From assembly GCA_005281725.1 (NCBI GenBank), contig SSBO01000007.1, positions 2,548,402 through 2,612,401 of the forward strand: a DNA stretch of 64,000 bases, written 5' to 3'. Below the pieces are notes generated by a model that was not told the origin of the DNA, did no database searches, and was given only the letters and a program-made list of their open reading frames with translations. Positions 37,101 to 52,100 of this stretch are shown piece by piece; position 1 is the stretch's first letter, and every line of letters begins with the position of its first letter. Origin of the DNA: Wuchereria bancrofti. Lineage: Eukaryota > Nematoda > Chromadorea > Rhabditida > Onchocercidae. A program made the translations under genes and the position numbers.

Positions 37101-40100
37101 GAGCTACTGCGTCACCAAGTGCGCATCCGTTCACCTAGGTGCAAAAAAACCAATACAAGGAAAAGACAAAAATTATACTCTTAATACTCTCCAATTTCTA
37201 TTGACAATTTCTAAATTGACTATTTTTTATCATGGTTCAGAAATGAAAAGACGGAATTGGTATTAATAACCAAAGCATATGTAAAAAATAATAAATAATA
37301 CATTTTATAACAAATAAAGTTAACCAAACATCCCTGCCTATTGGTCTTACCAATCATAGCAAAACCTACCAATCTACTGAAAACAAAGTCTTCACGGATA
37401 ATTTCCTCCATAGCATTTGTATCACTACACGTTGCTTGTATTAATGCAACACAATGTACTATTAGTGCGGACATGCAACCTACACAACGATCACTGAAAA
37501 TATTTGTAAATGCAGTTTTTTTAAGGACAAATCGAACATAAGTGAAAATGAAAGCTGAGGCGTTTTCAAAATATCGGTTATGAAAATTGGACCGTAAGTT
37601 TACAGATATATCCGAAATAAGACCTATTCCACGAGCAGTGATGTAGATCTTGATGAAAAAAAAATTTTTTTTTTTGAAGCCAAAATAACATCATTATCCG
37701 GAACCTTCAATACAAGGCTAAAGCAAGGTTATTTTAACTTTCGCTGGCCAGATCTCAATTAATAGTGAGTTAAATAAGTAGTAATGGAGATAACAGTGCT
37801 AGAAACTGGCTTAGTAAATTTATGAAAACCATTCATGGAGAAGCTTACAAGTTAGAATGAAAATTATTGGTGCGGGGTTTGTCATGCAACGTTTCATCAC
37901 CATTTTCAATGTCGTAACGGAGAATTTCTGCTCGAAATGCTGCTAACTGACGAGTTTGTTCGCATAATTTATTATGCAGTTTTTCTGCACTACGATAGAG
38001 TGTTGCAAGTGTATAGTCCTACAAAAAAATAGAATAACATCTCAAAAATGACTAAATCTCGGATAAGGATCTGAATTAAATAAAATGTCGATCACACCTC
38101 CTTCAAATTCAAACTTGACATAAAACTTGTAAATGATTGCACAGTCATATGCTTTAGGATCATATTTGGTCGAATAGCCGGTTCTGAATCCCATGAGCAT
38201 TTTTCCAGAAAGGCTCTAATGATTCCAATATGACAACGTGTCGATTCGATGTCGTTCAATAAAGTTTCCATAAGGGCGTATGTCTGAAAATGCATTTCTC
38301 TTTAGTTTTGGCGTATTACTGCTTCTTAACTCTCAAGGCAAATAAGCTCACATTTAATTACCGACGTTAGTTATTAGAAAATCAAAAATCTTCCACAGAA
38401 TCAAGTGTATCAAAGAATACTGGTTTTTAAAATATACGTTAGCAGGTGTTGCTGACTAACCAAAAATGGACATCTCTAAAGTATATTTCTAGTATACTAG
38501 GCGTCCTAAGCTAAGACAGCAGAACAAAATTATGAGCAGAATAAGCGCTCCAGAAAAAAAATATGTTCCCTACAAGTTTGCTCAGAGAGGCTGAAATGAC
38601 TCAACAGGAATATCTCACCGTTTTTCGGTCATTGTCGTCCTCGATTGCCTGCACTGAAGGTAACGACCGGCCAACCAGCACTGCTTCCAAGCGAGCATAT
38701 TTGCAAAAACCACAGGAATTGCATAAAAATGGCTCCTGAATAAAAGAAAACACACAGACAATGAGTAATTAAGTCATTCAAAGGAAGAATACAGTACTGG
38801 CAACTAATAGTCAGTCATTTGCATGTTGACACAAATTCCATAACAGGAACGTCATTGTAGTCATTCTACTACTTCTTTCTTTTTTATTAAAATCAGTGGG
38901 ATTCAGGAAAAATTTAAAAATTAATCAAGTAAAAAAACACCTTTTCATCGTAATTGATTGCTCGACACTTCACGCACTGAAAGACATTTTCACCGCAGTT
39001 TGAGCATATTCCAGGATTCGGTGTTACTGACGTAGAACATCGTGGGCAGTGCACGAATTCTGGCGCATCTGCAGCTCCGGCTGTGTTCGTATCATAAAAT
39101 TCGGCCATTTCCAAGACAACATTACAAGTAACAACTGGGATTGGAAGCTGCACATCAATTTCGGTGTCTCCTTGATTTATCTGTAAAAATGTTTTGGGTA
39201 CAAGAAGTGAGAAATTACACTTTTGTCATGGCTGATAAGATCTATTAATGAAAACATTGAAAACATCAATACTGCTGACATACGAACAGAAAAGAAAGAG
39301 ATTAGAATCTTGGCATGCTCATAACTATGCCTAGGTTCAGTACCAATTCCTCAGGATTAATATCCAGAGTTCCATGTATTTCTCGAATGCTACTAAAGTT
39401 TTAATTAAATCTTCGTTACAACTATGCAAGGAAGATAAATACAACCTTAACATCAGCTGCTTTTTCCCAAAGTTCAGGCCGATTTTTGAGGTCAATCGCA
39501 GATTCAAGTATTTTATTGCAATAGTAAAACCTGAAGCGCTTCACCATTTTCGTTCGCTTGATTTCACCCAAACGTATGATGATTCGCGACACCTATAACT
39601 TTGCTCTATAGTTATTTATAGCATTTTGTTTGAATTTCCTTTGTATTCTCATTATAGCTGACCTAAATAATGTAAAAAATAACTGTCAAGCTCTTTCTGT
39701 ATAAGAAGCTGTTATACTTTTTTGAAAAAATCTAAACACCTCGAAATGGCCCATCAATTTGATCATCTGTGCCGACGTAGTGAAGCGGGAATCCAACTTA
39801 ATTGCTGATAATTTCAATTGTTCCATTGGATGATCCGAATCCGAACATATCAGACATGGAGATTTACTTAGTACAGAAATATCTGGTGATCCTGAAAGGT
39901 CACCTCATAATAGCACCACAAAATGTAGCTCTTAATGTCATATAGGAAGACTTGGGTCCAACCTAAAATTTCCATAAGTTCTCTGTTGTTTTGTGTCTTC
40001 TTTCTCCATTTTTGATAATGAATCCGATATTATTAAAATTTCCAGCAGTGATTTCATTAGTTTTCATAAAGGAGAATGCAAATTTCTTTGACGCTGTATT

Positions 40101-43100
40101 CAATGTTCAGAACAGTGCGAGATTATTTTTTCTTTGCACTAATAATAATAGGAAACAATACGCATATGAGCCAATATTTAAAAAAGGTATATGCCGAACT
40201 AGAAGAAAGCATAAATAAAGCAACGAGCTTGAAAATTTACCGATAAATCCACATAATTTTTCAAAAATAACCGAACTTCGACTTTTTTCCAACGTGCATA
40301 GCGCACCATTGATCATTGCTACAGCTTCCTTATAAACCGTAATCAATTCATCCCTTAATACAAATTATAAATGATAGAATAGAATTGCCGTACATCCTCA
40401 ATATAACCTTTAATTCTATTAGAAAATAAAATTTAAAGATTTGCTTGGAGGGATGAAATCAACGAGCAGCAAAGTCTTCACTTCGAAATTTCACTTCGAA
40501 GAAATATTTCTAAAATTGAAGTCCTCAGATACTAGCTTAAAATATCTTCATTAAACTAAAAATGACAAAGCTAACTTCGATAAAAATCGAGGTAGATAGC
40601 AAGACAAAAGATCTACTAGTTGTGCAGCTCGATTACCCATTTCATGTGCATAAGGCCAAGTGTGCCTATACAGGTAATTAATCAGTAACAGTTGATTGGG
40701 TCGTGAAGCAAGTTGCAAAGTAGCACGCAAAATCGCGTGCAGTGTCCAACGTCTTTCTTCATTTTCGCCCAGCAGAAACCTGCAAATTTGAAAGCATATT
40801 CTATAAAACTAGTCCAGAATTGATTTTTTAATGAGAATGGGGTCGCCATTTTTCTAATCAGCGCATTTCCTAATGCTAGAATAACGACGGAACGGAGATA
40901 ATGCTTAGCAAATTACTTCGTTTAATATATTCAGGCATTATATGGCTGAATTTGTTTCGAAAAATAACAAGTTTTTCAAGTGTTAAATGATTTAAAAAGG
41001 TACGCACTTCGCAAACAGGCGCGGTACATACTATGAAATTATTCATTATGAACGGCTCATAAAAATTGGAAGATATTTCCTTTCCCGAACGTTGGAGTAA
41101 AACAGAGATCAACTGAAACATAAAAAAAAATACCTTGTAATCAGTCTTTTGAACAATGCAAAAGGCTTTTGCTTGCTTAAAAGTACATTGACCAGTGAAC
41201 AACACAGTAATTCATCATCGGAATTTTCGGATGTTCGAATAGCCAGCAGAATGAGATTAAGAACAGCGTCGCAGGCAACATCAGGCATCATACACGCTAA
41301 TTCCATCAACCATGGCAACTACGAAAGGAATTATGTAATTTTAAACTTCTCTCAAATCGAATCCAAATTAAACAAGCATATGACAGACAGACTCACTTCT
41401 TTTAAACATATTCTCTGCCAAACAACGCAACGCCTCTCAGAAACCACTGCAATTCCGTTGATACGACCAACAATGTCACTTAATTCGAAATATTCCAAAC
41501 TTGAACGGCTTTTCAGGCGCTTCTTCAAATTAGCCAGTAAATCACGAATGATGTGCTCATCACGAACTTGTCGGTACTTGGCCTGAAAAACTGTAGAATA
41601 ATATGCATAATACGAGCGATGTTACTGGCTGAAATATGACTTCCAAACAAATAAATGAATTAGATCATTGAATAACTATATAATTCAATGTAATAAGTTC
41701 ATTTCAACAAATTGAGGTAATTTTCATTTACCTTTAGTTAAGCAGTAGTAGAATGAACAATAATAATTTTTTATTCTTTTGTTCATTCTTCTTTTCTGTT
41801 TAGAAGTGAACTAGATCAATAAATTTGAAAATGAAGTTGATACTTATATATATGTATCTAACAAACCAACCCACCGTATCGGAACCACACATTAGTAAAA
41901 GCAACTTCCGAGCAAGTCTACGCATTGTTGACGGTTCCTGCGTTATGTAATCACATAAAAGATTCTCCCATTTGTTGTCCAGCAATAACTCATCACCCAA
42001 AATTTTTTTGAGCTGAAAATGTGTTGAAAGTAAACCATTTCTTCAGGTTATTTAATTTAGTCCAAAAGGTCACAAAGGGATTAGGATGACCACGTATGTT
42101 GAATCAACGAAAGATTAGAACCAAAAATAGTTCAACTCAATTTGTATGTCAAATCTGTATTAAGTAGTAAAAAAATGAAAATGAAAACAATTTCAGGACA
42201 CCGAGGATTTACACAATAATTTACTGACGTTTTGAAAAAAAAAATTTAATCGGCTTCATTTTACCTAGTTGTTTAAAAGATCTACAATTTGAACTTTTTA
42301 ATTAGTATAGTCGCATTACCATTTACAAGAACTACAATGCATCCAAATACAAAAAGTGTAATAGGCCGGAAGGACTGGACTGAGCATCTACAGCAGCAAT
42401 TAAAGAACATAAGAAAACATAAAATCCCCCTTGAGAGGCAAACTTCATTTTTTCCTAAGAAAACGCTGCTAAAGGGTTTTAAAACAGCAGTCCAGATTAA
42501 ATACACACTTCAGTAGAGATATAAAATCAAAATTTACTTGATAAGGCAACCGAAGTGCCATTTCAACAATTAGCGTTGTGTATATCGAGAAGACATTTCC
42601 TGGATTGACATTCAATGAACGAGCACTGAATAACGGTGCAAGATCAGGTTGTAATTCCGGTGGAATAGAGGAGAGTTTCTGAATACTTTGTTCGGCAGAC
42701 TGCATTTGTTTAGTCCATTCTGTTTTCAAGGATTGTAAAAGAACATAACACTGATTCAGAGCCCCAGCAGACTCCTAAATCATTTGAATTAAATCCATGA
42801 AATCAAAAGAAATATATTTTAGAATCAGCTGTTTTATAATCAACACTATTCGAGCTTTTGAAATTCATGAACAAAAGAAACATATTTTAGAACTAGCGAA
42901 CTTAAATGCTCAATGCTCATTTCGAACGTCGACGATTCAATTACGTATGAAACTAATTGACAGTCAATGAACAAGGAAACAAGAGACAAATCTTCCCAAA
43001 ATCACTCTTATTTAAAAGCTTCATTCAACGCTTACCAAAGTATGAGCAACTTTCAGAGCCAAAGCAACCTGAGGCTCAGGAGTTACAGATACACTTTCGT

Positions 43101-46100
43101 GTTCCTGACTTTCCACTTGAGGAACAACATTCATTGTCGACATGTCAGCATCATCTTGTTGAGGTGTTGCATCACGGCTAGATGATGATATATCACCTGT
43201 AAGTTCAATATCCTCCATCTGTTCCAGATCAGATTCCCCACCAGCTTCTGCATCGTCTTCATCCTCCATACTTCCAGCCGGTGCGGCTGCTGATACGTCA
43301 GCAGCATCCAATATTGTAGTCAGCTGCAAGAGAGGGAATTTTAAAATTATAGCATAAATTTGTTTACTCCCTCAACAAAAGAAACAAAATGAATCTCAAA
43401 TTGTTTCTCAGATTTTCGGGATTGAAAATTTCTGTTTCATAAAAAATGTTTTCACTACCACCAAAGCGTACAAAGATCCTGTCACTAGAACACCATTCAT
43501 TTTTTTTTTCCTTTTCTGTCCAAATACTTTTTTTAAGTCTAAATTTCTGAATAAAAAAAAAAAATGATAGTCTGAATAAAAAGCACTGCCTCCCTAACAC
43601 AACAAAATATTTTGCACTCTACTAAAAAACTAACTTCTGCACTTTTTGGTGTAGTAAGACATTGAACTCCATCATCGATTATCTTTCTGCTATTCATGGA
43701 TGGCCAATTATGCGATGTGCATTGAACAAGGATAACATATATTAAGCGTAAGATGATTTGATCACGTTCTGCTTTCACTGTTCTTTCTGTCTGTACTTTG
43801 CTAAAGTCTAGCCCACTTATTAAATAATCGATCTGAAAGCACTGATATGTATAGACCGACTCAAGATTTCAAAAAAATATTTCCATATCTAAAATTTAAA
43901 ATCCAGTAGCATACTTACAAGATCGGTTAGTTGGTCTGGAGCATGTTGACCCATCAAAAACAATATTGTCTGCGCTGGTGCCAAACAGCGTATACCATCA
44001 CAACTACAAATATCGAGTCGGGAAACAAAAGCTAGCAGCAGTTGCCCGATCCAAGCCATTTCTGGAGAAAGTAATATTTTTTTTTCCTGAGATCCGAACA
44101 TAAACGTCAATTCCTATATCCAAAATTTCTGTTTATCAAAAATTCAGGAAATTTCCGGCAAACCTTAGGTCAGATGGAATTGATGAATATCAAACATGAT
44201 ACGATTCCTACAAAATGATGAAATCTGGCCTTGTTAGCAATGTCGTACACTGCTCGTATTTATTTGGGGGGAAAAAAAGGAGGCGTGCAAATTCATCAGT
44301 AGATATAGGATATTGAACTAAAACCTAAACAAAAAAATCCTGGAACTACTATTCAATGAAGCTGTGCACATGAATAGAGTCACTATATCTCATCAACATG
44401 TGACAACACTATCACAACTAATCGGAAGTTTTGGAGATTATGGTCTAACATGTCTTGCTATAATTTTAATTGTATAGGTTAGGGAGCAAATGAGAAAAAA
44501 TTTCCGTTTGCTTAAAGTTGAAAACTAATCCAATTTAGATAATTGAACGAAGAAAGAAAATTTACTTCTGTTAAAATTCTCCAAATTCGATGAAGGCTTC
44601 AACTGAACGGGTATGCCTTTCTCCTTGTTTATCTGATTTTCAAGCTCATCAATAATCGCCGGCTTAAATCCAATAGCACCTTGGCTTACAACACCCATAT
44701 GTAGTCCCTCAGTGGAAGCTGTGTAGTTATCCGTTAAAGTTGTGGGTGTAACAGCACCAATAAACGAAAACAAATTGCTGTGATTCTGTACACTTGCAAC
44801 ACAATAGTTCGAAATTATAGACGACATCAAACATTTGCAACGATGAGCAATGACTATGTTCTGGAATTAAGAAATTCCTAGGAATGCACGAATCAATAAA
44901 ACAAATTAATGCAAATATTTTTTAGACAACAGTGATTGCAAATCACAAAATGGAAATTAAAGTCACGATTTAGACTATTTAAATCATAAAAACACTCTGA
45001 AGAAATAAAATGTTTAAAAAATTTGATACCTACATCCGAAAACAATATTTCCAAAATAAGATGCGTTATTTCTGCCGAATTTTCCACACTTACAGCCAGA
45101 TATACAAAAGCAGATATCAGGAGCTGCTCTAATATTGCATCCGCAGCAAAATCATTCGAGAAAACAAAGTCCACACAGATATTCAAAAAAGGAAGTATAT
45201 CACCGAAATCTAAATAATCACTTCTGCTTGTTGTTTTTGTTGTTTTCCAACTAAATTCTCAGTTTTTCACAAGTAATTCTTTTACATTTTTTGGAGGTTA
45301 TATTATTTTAGCTGAATTTTTAGTGCTTTTCACACCACTACTTTTCAATCGATTTAATATTTATATTTTTAATTAATATCTTAATTTTAATTTTGGGCAA
45401 TTATTTCTCCTAATTCGTTTTTAGCTACTAATTTCAGTTGCAAATCTTTAATGAATAAACTCTCTCTAGTAACCCTCTCGAACAAACAATTTATAACAAC
45501 ACGTCATGAAATTAGTGTCATTTAAATATCGAGGTTGATTATAAGAAAACTGAATTAAATTACAGATTCATACATGTTACTCAATACATACTTTAAATAT
45601 TTTTCAACTTGATCCACAAATTATTTTTCAGGTTTATTTTTCTGCTAATAAACTGAAGCCCGCTGTGTTTAATAACTAAAGCCCTCTACCGCAACATTGA
45701 ATAATTAATAAAATAAACATTTTTAATTATATTATATTAACATTAAAGGCTGAGTGCCTGTGTATTTTTATTTATTAGTAAAAATAATGGTGATTAACAG
45801 TGCTTTACTGCTGTTAATATACCAGTTATTTTAATGTTTAAAGAACATTACCATTAGCATTGTTAACGGTATTAAAAACATACAAATAAATTCAATATAC
45901 ACTACAAATATATTATTTGTTTTTTTATCAGCTATTTGCATAAAGTGCTGTTTACCAAGTTCGAAAATAAAAAAGCATAACTACTTTAGGAAGAAATCGA
46001 AGAACAATTTACACTTTTCAGTATCTTGTAATTAAAATTAGTATTCCAATCTACTTCCTGAATGAAAAATGAATTTATGAAACAAAACTAACGCCTCTTG

Positions 46101-49100
46101 ATTAACTGGTGAAAGGACGTCACACGATGCAAAGTTATCACTTTCAACTGAGTAGCAAAGGCATTGAAAAGAGATAGCTGCAAAGTTCCAGCATTTCGAT
46201 GGTTACTGAGTGATGAAAATAAAGCAGCATCCTAGAATTATAAATAAACAACAAAAATTTGTTAACAGTGTATCAACTTATCATAGGACTTGAAATCTCA
46301 CAAAAAATGATCTTTTTGATGGCATTTAATCCCGTCAGAATAATGGTATAAATATTTCGAATATTTATCGACTTAATAATTTACATAAGACGTGGTCATG
46401 TATGGCAATAGCGAATTCAATATAATGAGTTGGCAGCACCATTTTCAAAATATACCAGTTAAGCTAGTATATTTTGAAAAATTAACAAGTCTAAACTGTT
46501 TCAGTAACCTTTTGTTCAAAAAATGACGAGGTTGTAGGTGATAAATGCCTCAGCAGGATTAATGCTCGATGATTCACGGTAACGTGCTCAAAGCCCGGAG
46601 CAGTAAACTTTAATGCAACTGGTAGAAGCCAATCCATGCGCTAAAAAAAATTATGTAGGTTTAAAATTATGGAAAGTCGAAGAAAATCCATAATTACCCC
46701 TTCATGAAAAAACAATTTATGGATTTATTTGGGGAAGACACTTCAGCAGACACACTGCACAAATCACAAACATCTTATAAAACAAATCTTATAAAAGAGC
46801 AGAGTTGGAAAATCTTATAAAGAGCAAAGTTGAAAAAAGGATAACCTTCCGTTTAGTACAAGAATGTAGTCTGTAACATGTAGAGATAAATGAGGCAACC
46901 AATTGCTCGGGGAGAGTAATAATTTGGTTAAAACGATAGGAAGCCGTAGGAAAACCAAAATCTTTTTTTGTTTTGCCGAAAACCTAAAATTTATAGCAAT
47001 ATATGAAAACAGTAAAAAGTTCACTAAAATATATAATTTTATGTTTATATATTATACTAACCAAAAGAAATAATTTAAATTTAATTAAAAAAGAAAAAAT
47101 CCACCTTAATCGACCAAATTTGTGCAGGTACATTGTTACAAGTGAAATTCAATGTCACTTCATTATTGCTGCAAATATATAATCATACACATAATAACAA
47201 ATTTTGGCATTGAGCCGTATATAAAATTTAACATTGATTATTCCTGCAATACCATGTCTTCAACCGTTTCTAAGAACTTTCGTATGGATTATAGAGATAT
47301 AAAGGTTTAATTCTGCGCAAATTTCAACAAATTTAACATAACTAATGATCAGTGTTTTCAAAAGATAGGAAGTAAGCAGTACTGCCTTTTAAATCTGCCT
47401 AAAACTTTTGGAAATATTTTCTACTCTACAGCTACCAGTTGTTTTCTGCTGTAGAAAAAATGTGAACTAAATCGCATATATATTTTAAATACTTGATGTG
47501 ATTACAGAAAGCACTTTTCATTAATAATAATAATAATAATGAAACAAAAAACATAAACTAATTTTTGGGAATGTTAACATCTACAGTTTTTGTCTACTGT
47601 GCCATCTACGACGAAGATTACGAGCATGGAAATGAAATAACGACTTGAAAAAAAATTACCAATTAATAGACTGCTTTCGTGTCAATCGTACATCGAACAT
47701 TCGTGACGTCTTTGTTTGTAAGTTGATCTTTTTGCCAAAAACCGTAACACTTGTGGGACACTTGTCTGGTGTGACTTCAATGCGTAATGCACATATGACG
47801 CAGTTCCAATCCAGGTTCTTCACCACAACTTCAAATTCTTTTTGCTGAAAAAAAAAACTCAGCACAAATTTAATAACAAAAACTGGACAGTTTTGTTCAT
47901 ACTGAGCTAAATCTTATTTCATTTAGATTTCTAGCCTGCTTAAAAAACAACTGGGATTGCACTGAAGACACAACCAATACACTCAATTCAATGCCAGAAA
48001 AAAACTGATTTTTCAAATGTTTTGGTCTCTTAACTCAAAGATTTGTTTTTGCCTATTGCTCACCTTACAAATACTACACTCAGTGCGAGGATAAAAAAGA
48101 CATGACATACCTTCAGACAAACAGCGCTCATTCCGGAAGTGGTAATTCTTTTTGTTAGTTCAACACTGTCATAAACTTGCTCAAGTGCTTTACTGTAAAA
48201 TTCTAATTTTTGGATTGGACGGCACTGTTCAAACACTGTAACCATATCTGGTTCTGGTACCTCATCCTCCATAATAGTGCATGGTTTTACTTCTGTCTCC
48301 AACACTGAACGTTCCACGTCCTTCACCCAAAAATCAGGTTCCATTAACCAACAACTGAAATTCCCATTTTTTTTTTCAAGTTTTCTAAAAGATCAAGACA
48401 AAAACAAGATCACTAGGTATCACTATGTTGACGAAAACAAAACGCACGATTACCGTAAAACAACTTGTTTTGAAACAATCTTACAAGTGTAAAACCATTT
48501 CTAATATTCTGACTGCTGTTAGAAAAGCCGAAGATGATAATTTCAAATATTTTAGAGCTACACAGATGTTTTTTCGGCTTGAGTTTTCTAGACACTTCTT
48601 CAAAAGCTCAAAGTACACGTCTAACAATGATGCAAATGCATCTTAATTTCATATGAACGGTACTACACTCCAAATTATGGTAATCTTGCAAAGATGATGG
48701 TAACCTCCGAAAGAGTTGTACGTTTTGATCTGTCAGAATTTGTATGAGAAATTGAGATACGCAATCTGAGCCAAGCAGCATGCATTGAGCTGTTGCAGGA
48801 TCAGTTAGAGTCATTGTTTGTGTATATAGAGTACTGCCGTATGGGTAGAGGAAAACAACACAAGCACTTGAAGGATGCGAGAGAGCTGCAAAGACTCCAG
48901 CGCATTCACACCAATTCATCAGCGGAAAGTCGAATGGAAGATTTTTGGCTTCTTCGAATTCTGTACCATTGAAGTGCAATACATAAGTGTTACCTGAAAC
49001 AAAGTTTACCCAAGGAAAATGACAAAAAAGAAACGAATTAATGAGTAAGGATTAACAGCTGACAATATAACCAATTCCATAGATTCATATATAGGAATTT

Positions 49101-52100
49101 TGTCATCTAAAGAGTAGAGCTTACTTTCCATAGAAACGAATAAAAATCGAATTTCTGCTGAATAATGCATGGAGATGGCACTGGAAGTTGTTGGCAACTG
49201 TAGCGTTGTTGTCATAAAATAAGAACCTCCATCAGCACGTCTAGCTTTTTCTAATTCCTCCATGTAAACGTGTCCTGCGGACGAGAGTACAATGATAATG
49301 ATCAAACCATCGTTCCGCTTACCTGTAAAAGATGATATCATTAAAAACGATTCATATCTGCTTCAGGATATTTGAATAATCTTCACGAAACGGATAAGTA
49401 AAATGCACAAAGTCGAAAAAAAGAAGCTAAGCTTCTTTTTTATATACCGAAAAAAAAAAGTTTTTAGTCCCCTGTCTCACATACCAAACGCTATTTCGGT
49501 AACATCGCCCATTGGAAGGACGAATTCGAAAGTTGATGGAACATCTGCCGAATTTAAGTCATAAATTCGAATAAATTGCAGTGCCGCAACCGCTATCATA
49601 TTGCTATTATTACAATTAATCCACCTCATCTTAAAAAAAGTAGCTGTTACGGGTGAGCAAAATAATCACGTATGAAAAAAACTCAAATTTGCAAGAACAT
49701 TACCAACATAAATACTCAACTGACTTTTAAAGATGGTATTGTGTACACTAAAAAAAGACAAAAAATAAAAAAACAAAAAACCGCGCACCTGGGATTTCTT
49801 TTAGTTATAAATTTTGAAAAACTGCAAGTAAATTTACTAAATAACAAGTAGATAACTCTATCCACCCATCTGTAGTGGTTAAAACGTGAAAGTCAAAATG
49901 GTTAAAAGCATACCTTTGGAACAACATAAGACGGAAATGGGTTAGCAAATTCAACATTTTGCTTTTCAGATATATCACCATCCTTACTAATCCGTAGGAT
50001 GAGACACTGATTCAAGCCGCATACAGCTAGTAAATCATTCATACTTGCAAGTGCAACTATTTTGAACCCAGCTACATCTAATTCGACTCGCTGCAAGCAT
50101 AGGAATAAGAAAATGATAGAAGCAATACAAATGAACAATGGAGAATTATCTTGCTTGGACTCGATAAAAGAATTTATAGTATCAAACGTATAGTCTTTTC
50201 TGCTTATCCACTCACTGCTTCAGCGCAGGTAATTTTAGCGGACTACCAAAAAGTAAGATAGCTTCTCGGTTTGCCTCACGAAAAGCCACCCTGTCAATCT
50301 TATCACTGCAAATTTTATGATATGTGTATGCAAATATAAGCATGATCAGAATTAGCAAAAATAGCTTATAAATCTAGAAACTCATATGATTATAAATGGA
50401 ACTCACTGGTATATCGCAATCCTTCGTAGAAGCACTCAACAACGATCGAATGCCTAGCAAAACAATTTTCGAGGTTTCCTGCACAGTAACGAGAAGAATA
50501 GTACCACCAATTTCAAGAGACGCTATTATATTATCTACACTTTTTCCTGCTTCAGTTCGTTTATCGAAAAGGGTTTTAGGACATGCAGTTAATGGCTCCT
50601 AAAAGATCGAAAGAATTGAAAGCAATAAATTCAAACAAATTATTGGATTTTAAGAATAATACCCGGAGTTCTGCTGACTGCGCAATAAGAAGAGCATGTA
50701 ATATCGCTTCAGTAATTTCAGATGAAATAGAAAAATGATTGCCGAGAAATGCATTATTTTCCATAACTTCTATTAATACATTTACCACCTGTTTTTTGAC
50801 CAGTGATATCTAATATCTCACCTATTTATCAGCACTCAAGTCATTCTCTCAAAACCAAATGGAACTATGCAGTTTTAAAGAAGAACCCACACACCATAAT
50901 AACACGATCTGTTGATACTGTCAAGCCTTGTATCAGTTTTGCACCGACATCTTTTAGTCGTGTTTCGCGAGCCTTATTTGATCGCAAACGCACTCCTTTC
51001 TTCACTGCAGTAATCAATGATACAATATTTTCCCGATTAGCTGTCAATACCTCCATAAACTGACACTAAAACAAAGTGTATAAATTGATAATAAAATAAA
51101 AATATCCAAAAATAAGATATAAATTTCCTAAAAATTAGCAGACTTGATGTTGCTATGTGAGTAGATCCAAAAATCAAAAACGAAAAATTCATGCGGAATA
51201 TTCTTCGGGAGGTATAACATAAAAGCAAATGATAGATATGTAGCTATTAAATCTTTCGACTTTAAGAATTCAGTAAAAATGAACTCGTTTGCTCTAGATT
51301 AGCATTTTACTGAGTGACAGAGTTACCATCATCACATTACTCAAACTGCCTAAGTCAATCAAAATATTATTTAAGTTAAATGCAAAAAATATTAAAAATC
51401 AGTAAACTGAAGAAAAAAGTAATCATACCAAATGATTTTCAATTTCTGCCTTATCTTCATCCATAACTGAAAGATGACTAAACAGACTCGATCTGTGTTT
51501 TGATGATTTTGAGCGATTACTAGGCAATGTCGCATATTTTTGATTGCTGACACGTTGAGGCTTAGGATGTGATGTAGACTTCAATGCAACGCAACCTTTT
51601 GCTCCGCAATCACAAAAGAATGATCCAAATTTACTAAAAATTTAAATGATAAAGCAGGTTACTCATCTCAAATGTAGACTTCAATGCAACCAACCTACAT
51701 CCAAAACTGGATGTTTAGTTTTCAAAAGCTGAATATAAGTATCTTTTCAATTATAAAGTATAGAAAAAGTTCTGTTTTTGCTACAACAATCAAAAATAAC
51801 AATTTTCTCTCTATGAAAAACAAAATTAAAATAAAAATCAAAAACAAGAAAAGACAGGTAATATGCTTACTTCTCAAAATAGACTAGTTGATAGTTTCAG
51901 GCTGTATTTCCCTAATGCTTAAGAAAGATTTGAAGTGCTACCTGTATGATAGATCATGACCTCGATGACAATTAACCGCACACACAGAACAAACACCTTC
52001 TCCTTCAACCATACCACAAGTGTAGCAATTGTACCAGTGCTGTTGAATAAACTGCTTCGCCGTTGAAGCAAATGTACACAGTGGTAATGCACGACTACGT

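Noticed and set aside
41149..41586. 145-residue plus-strand open frame
   Set aside because: It is antisense to UBR4 exons with recognisable coding on the minus strand. A shadow frame.
45793..45818. Possible microRNA-like hairpin
   Set aside because: Arms of only 8 bp with a 10-base loop are too short for a precursor.
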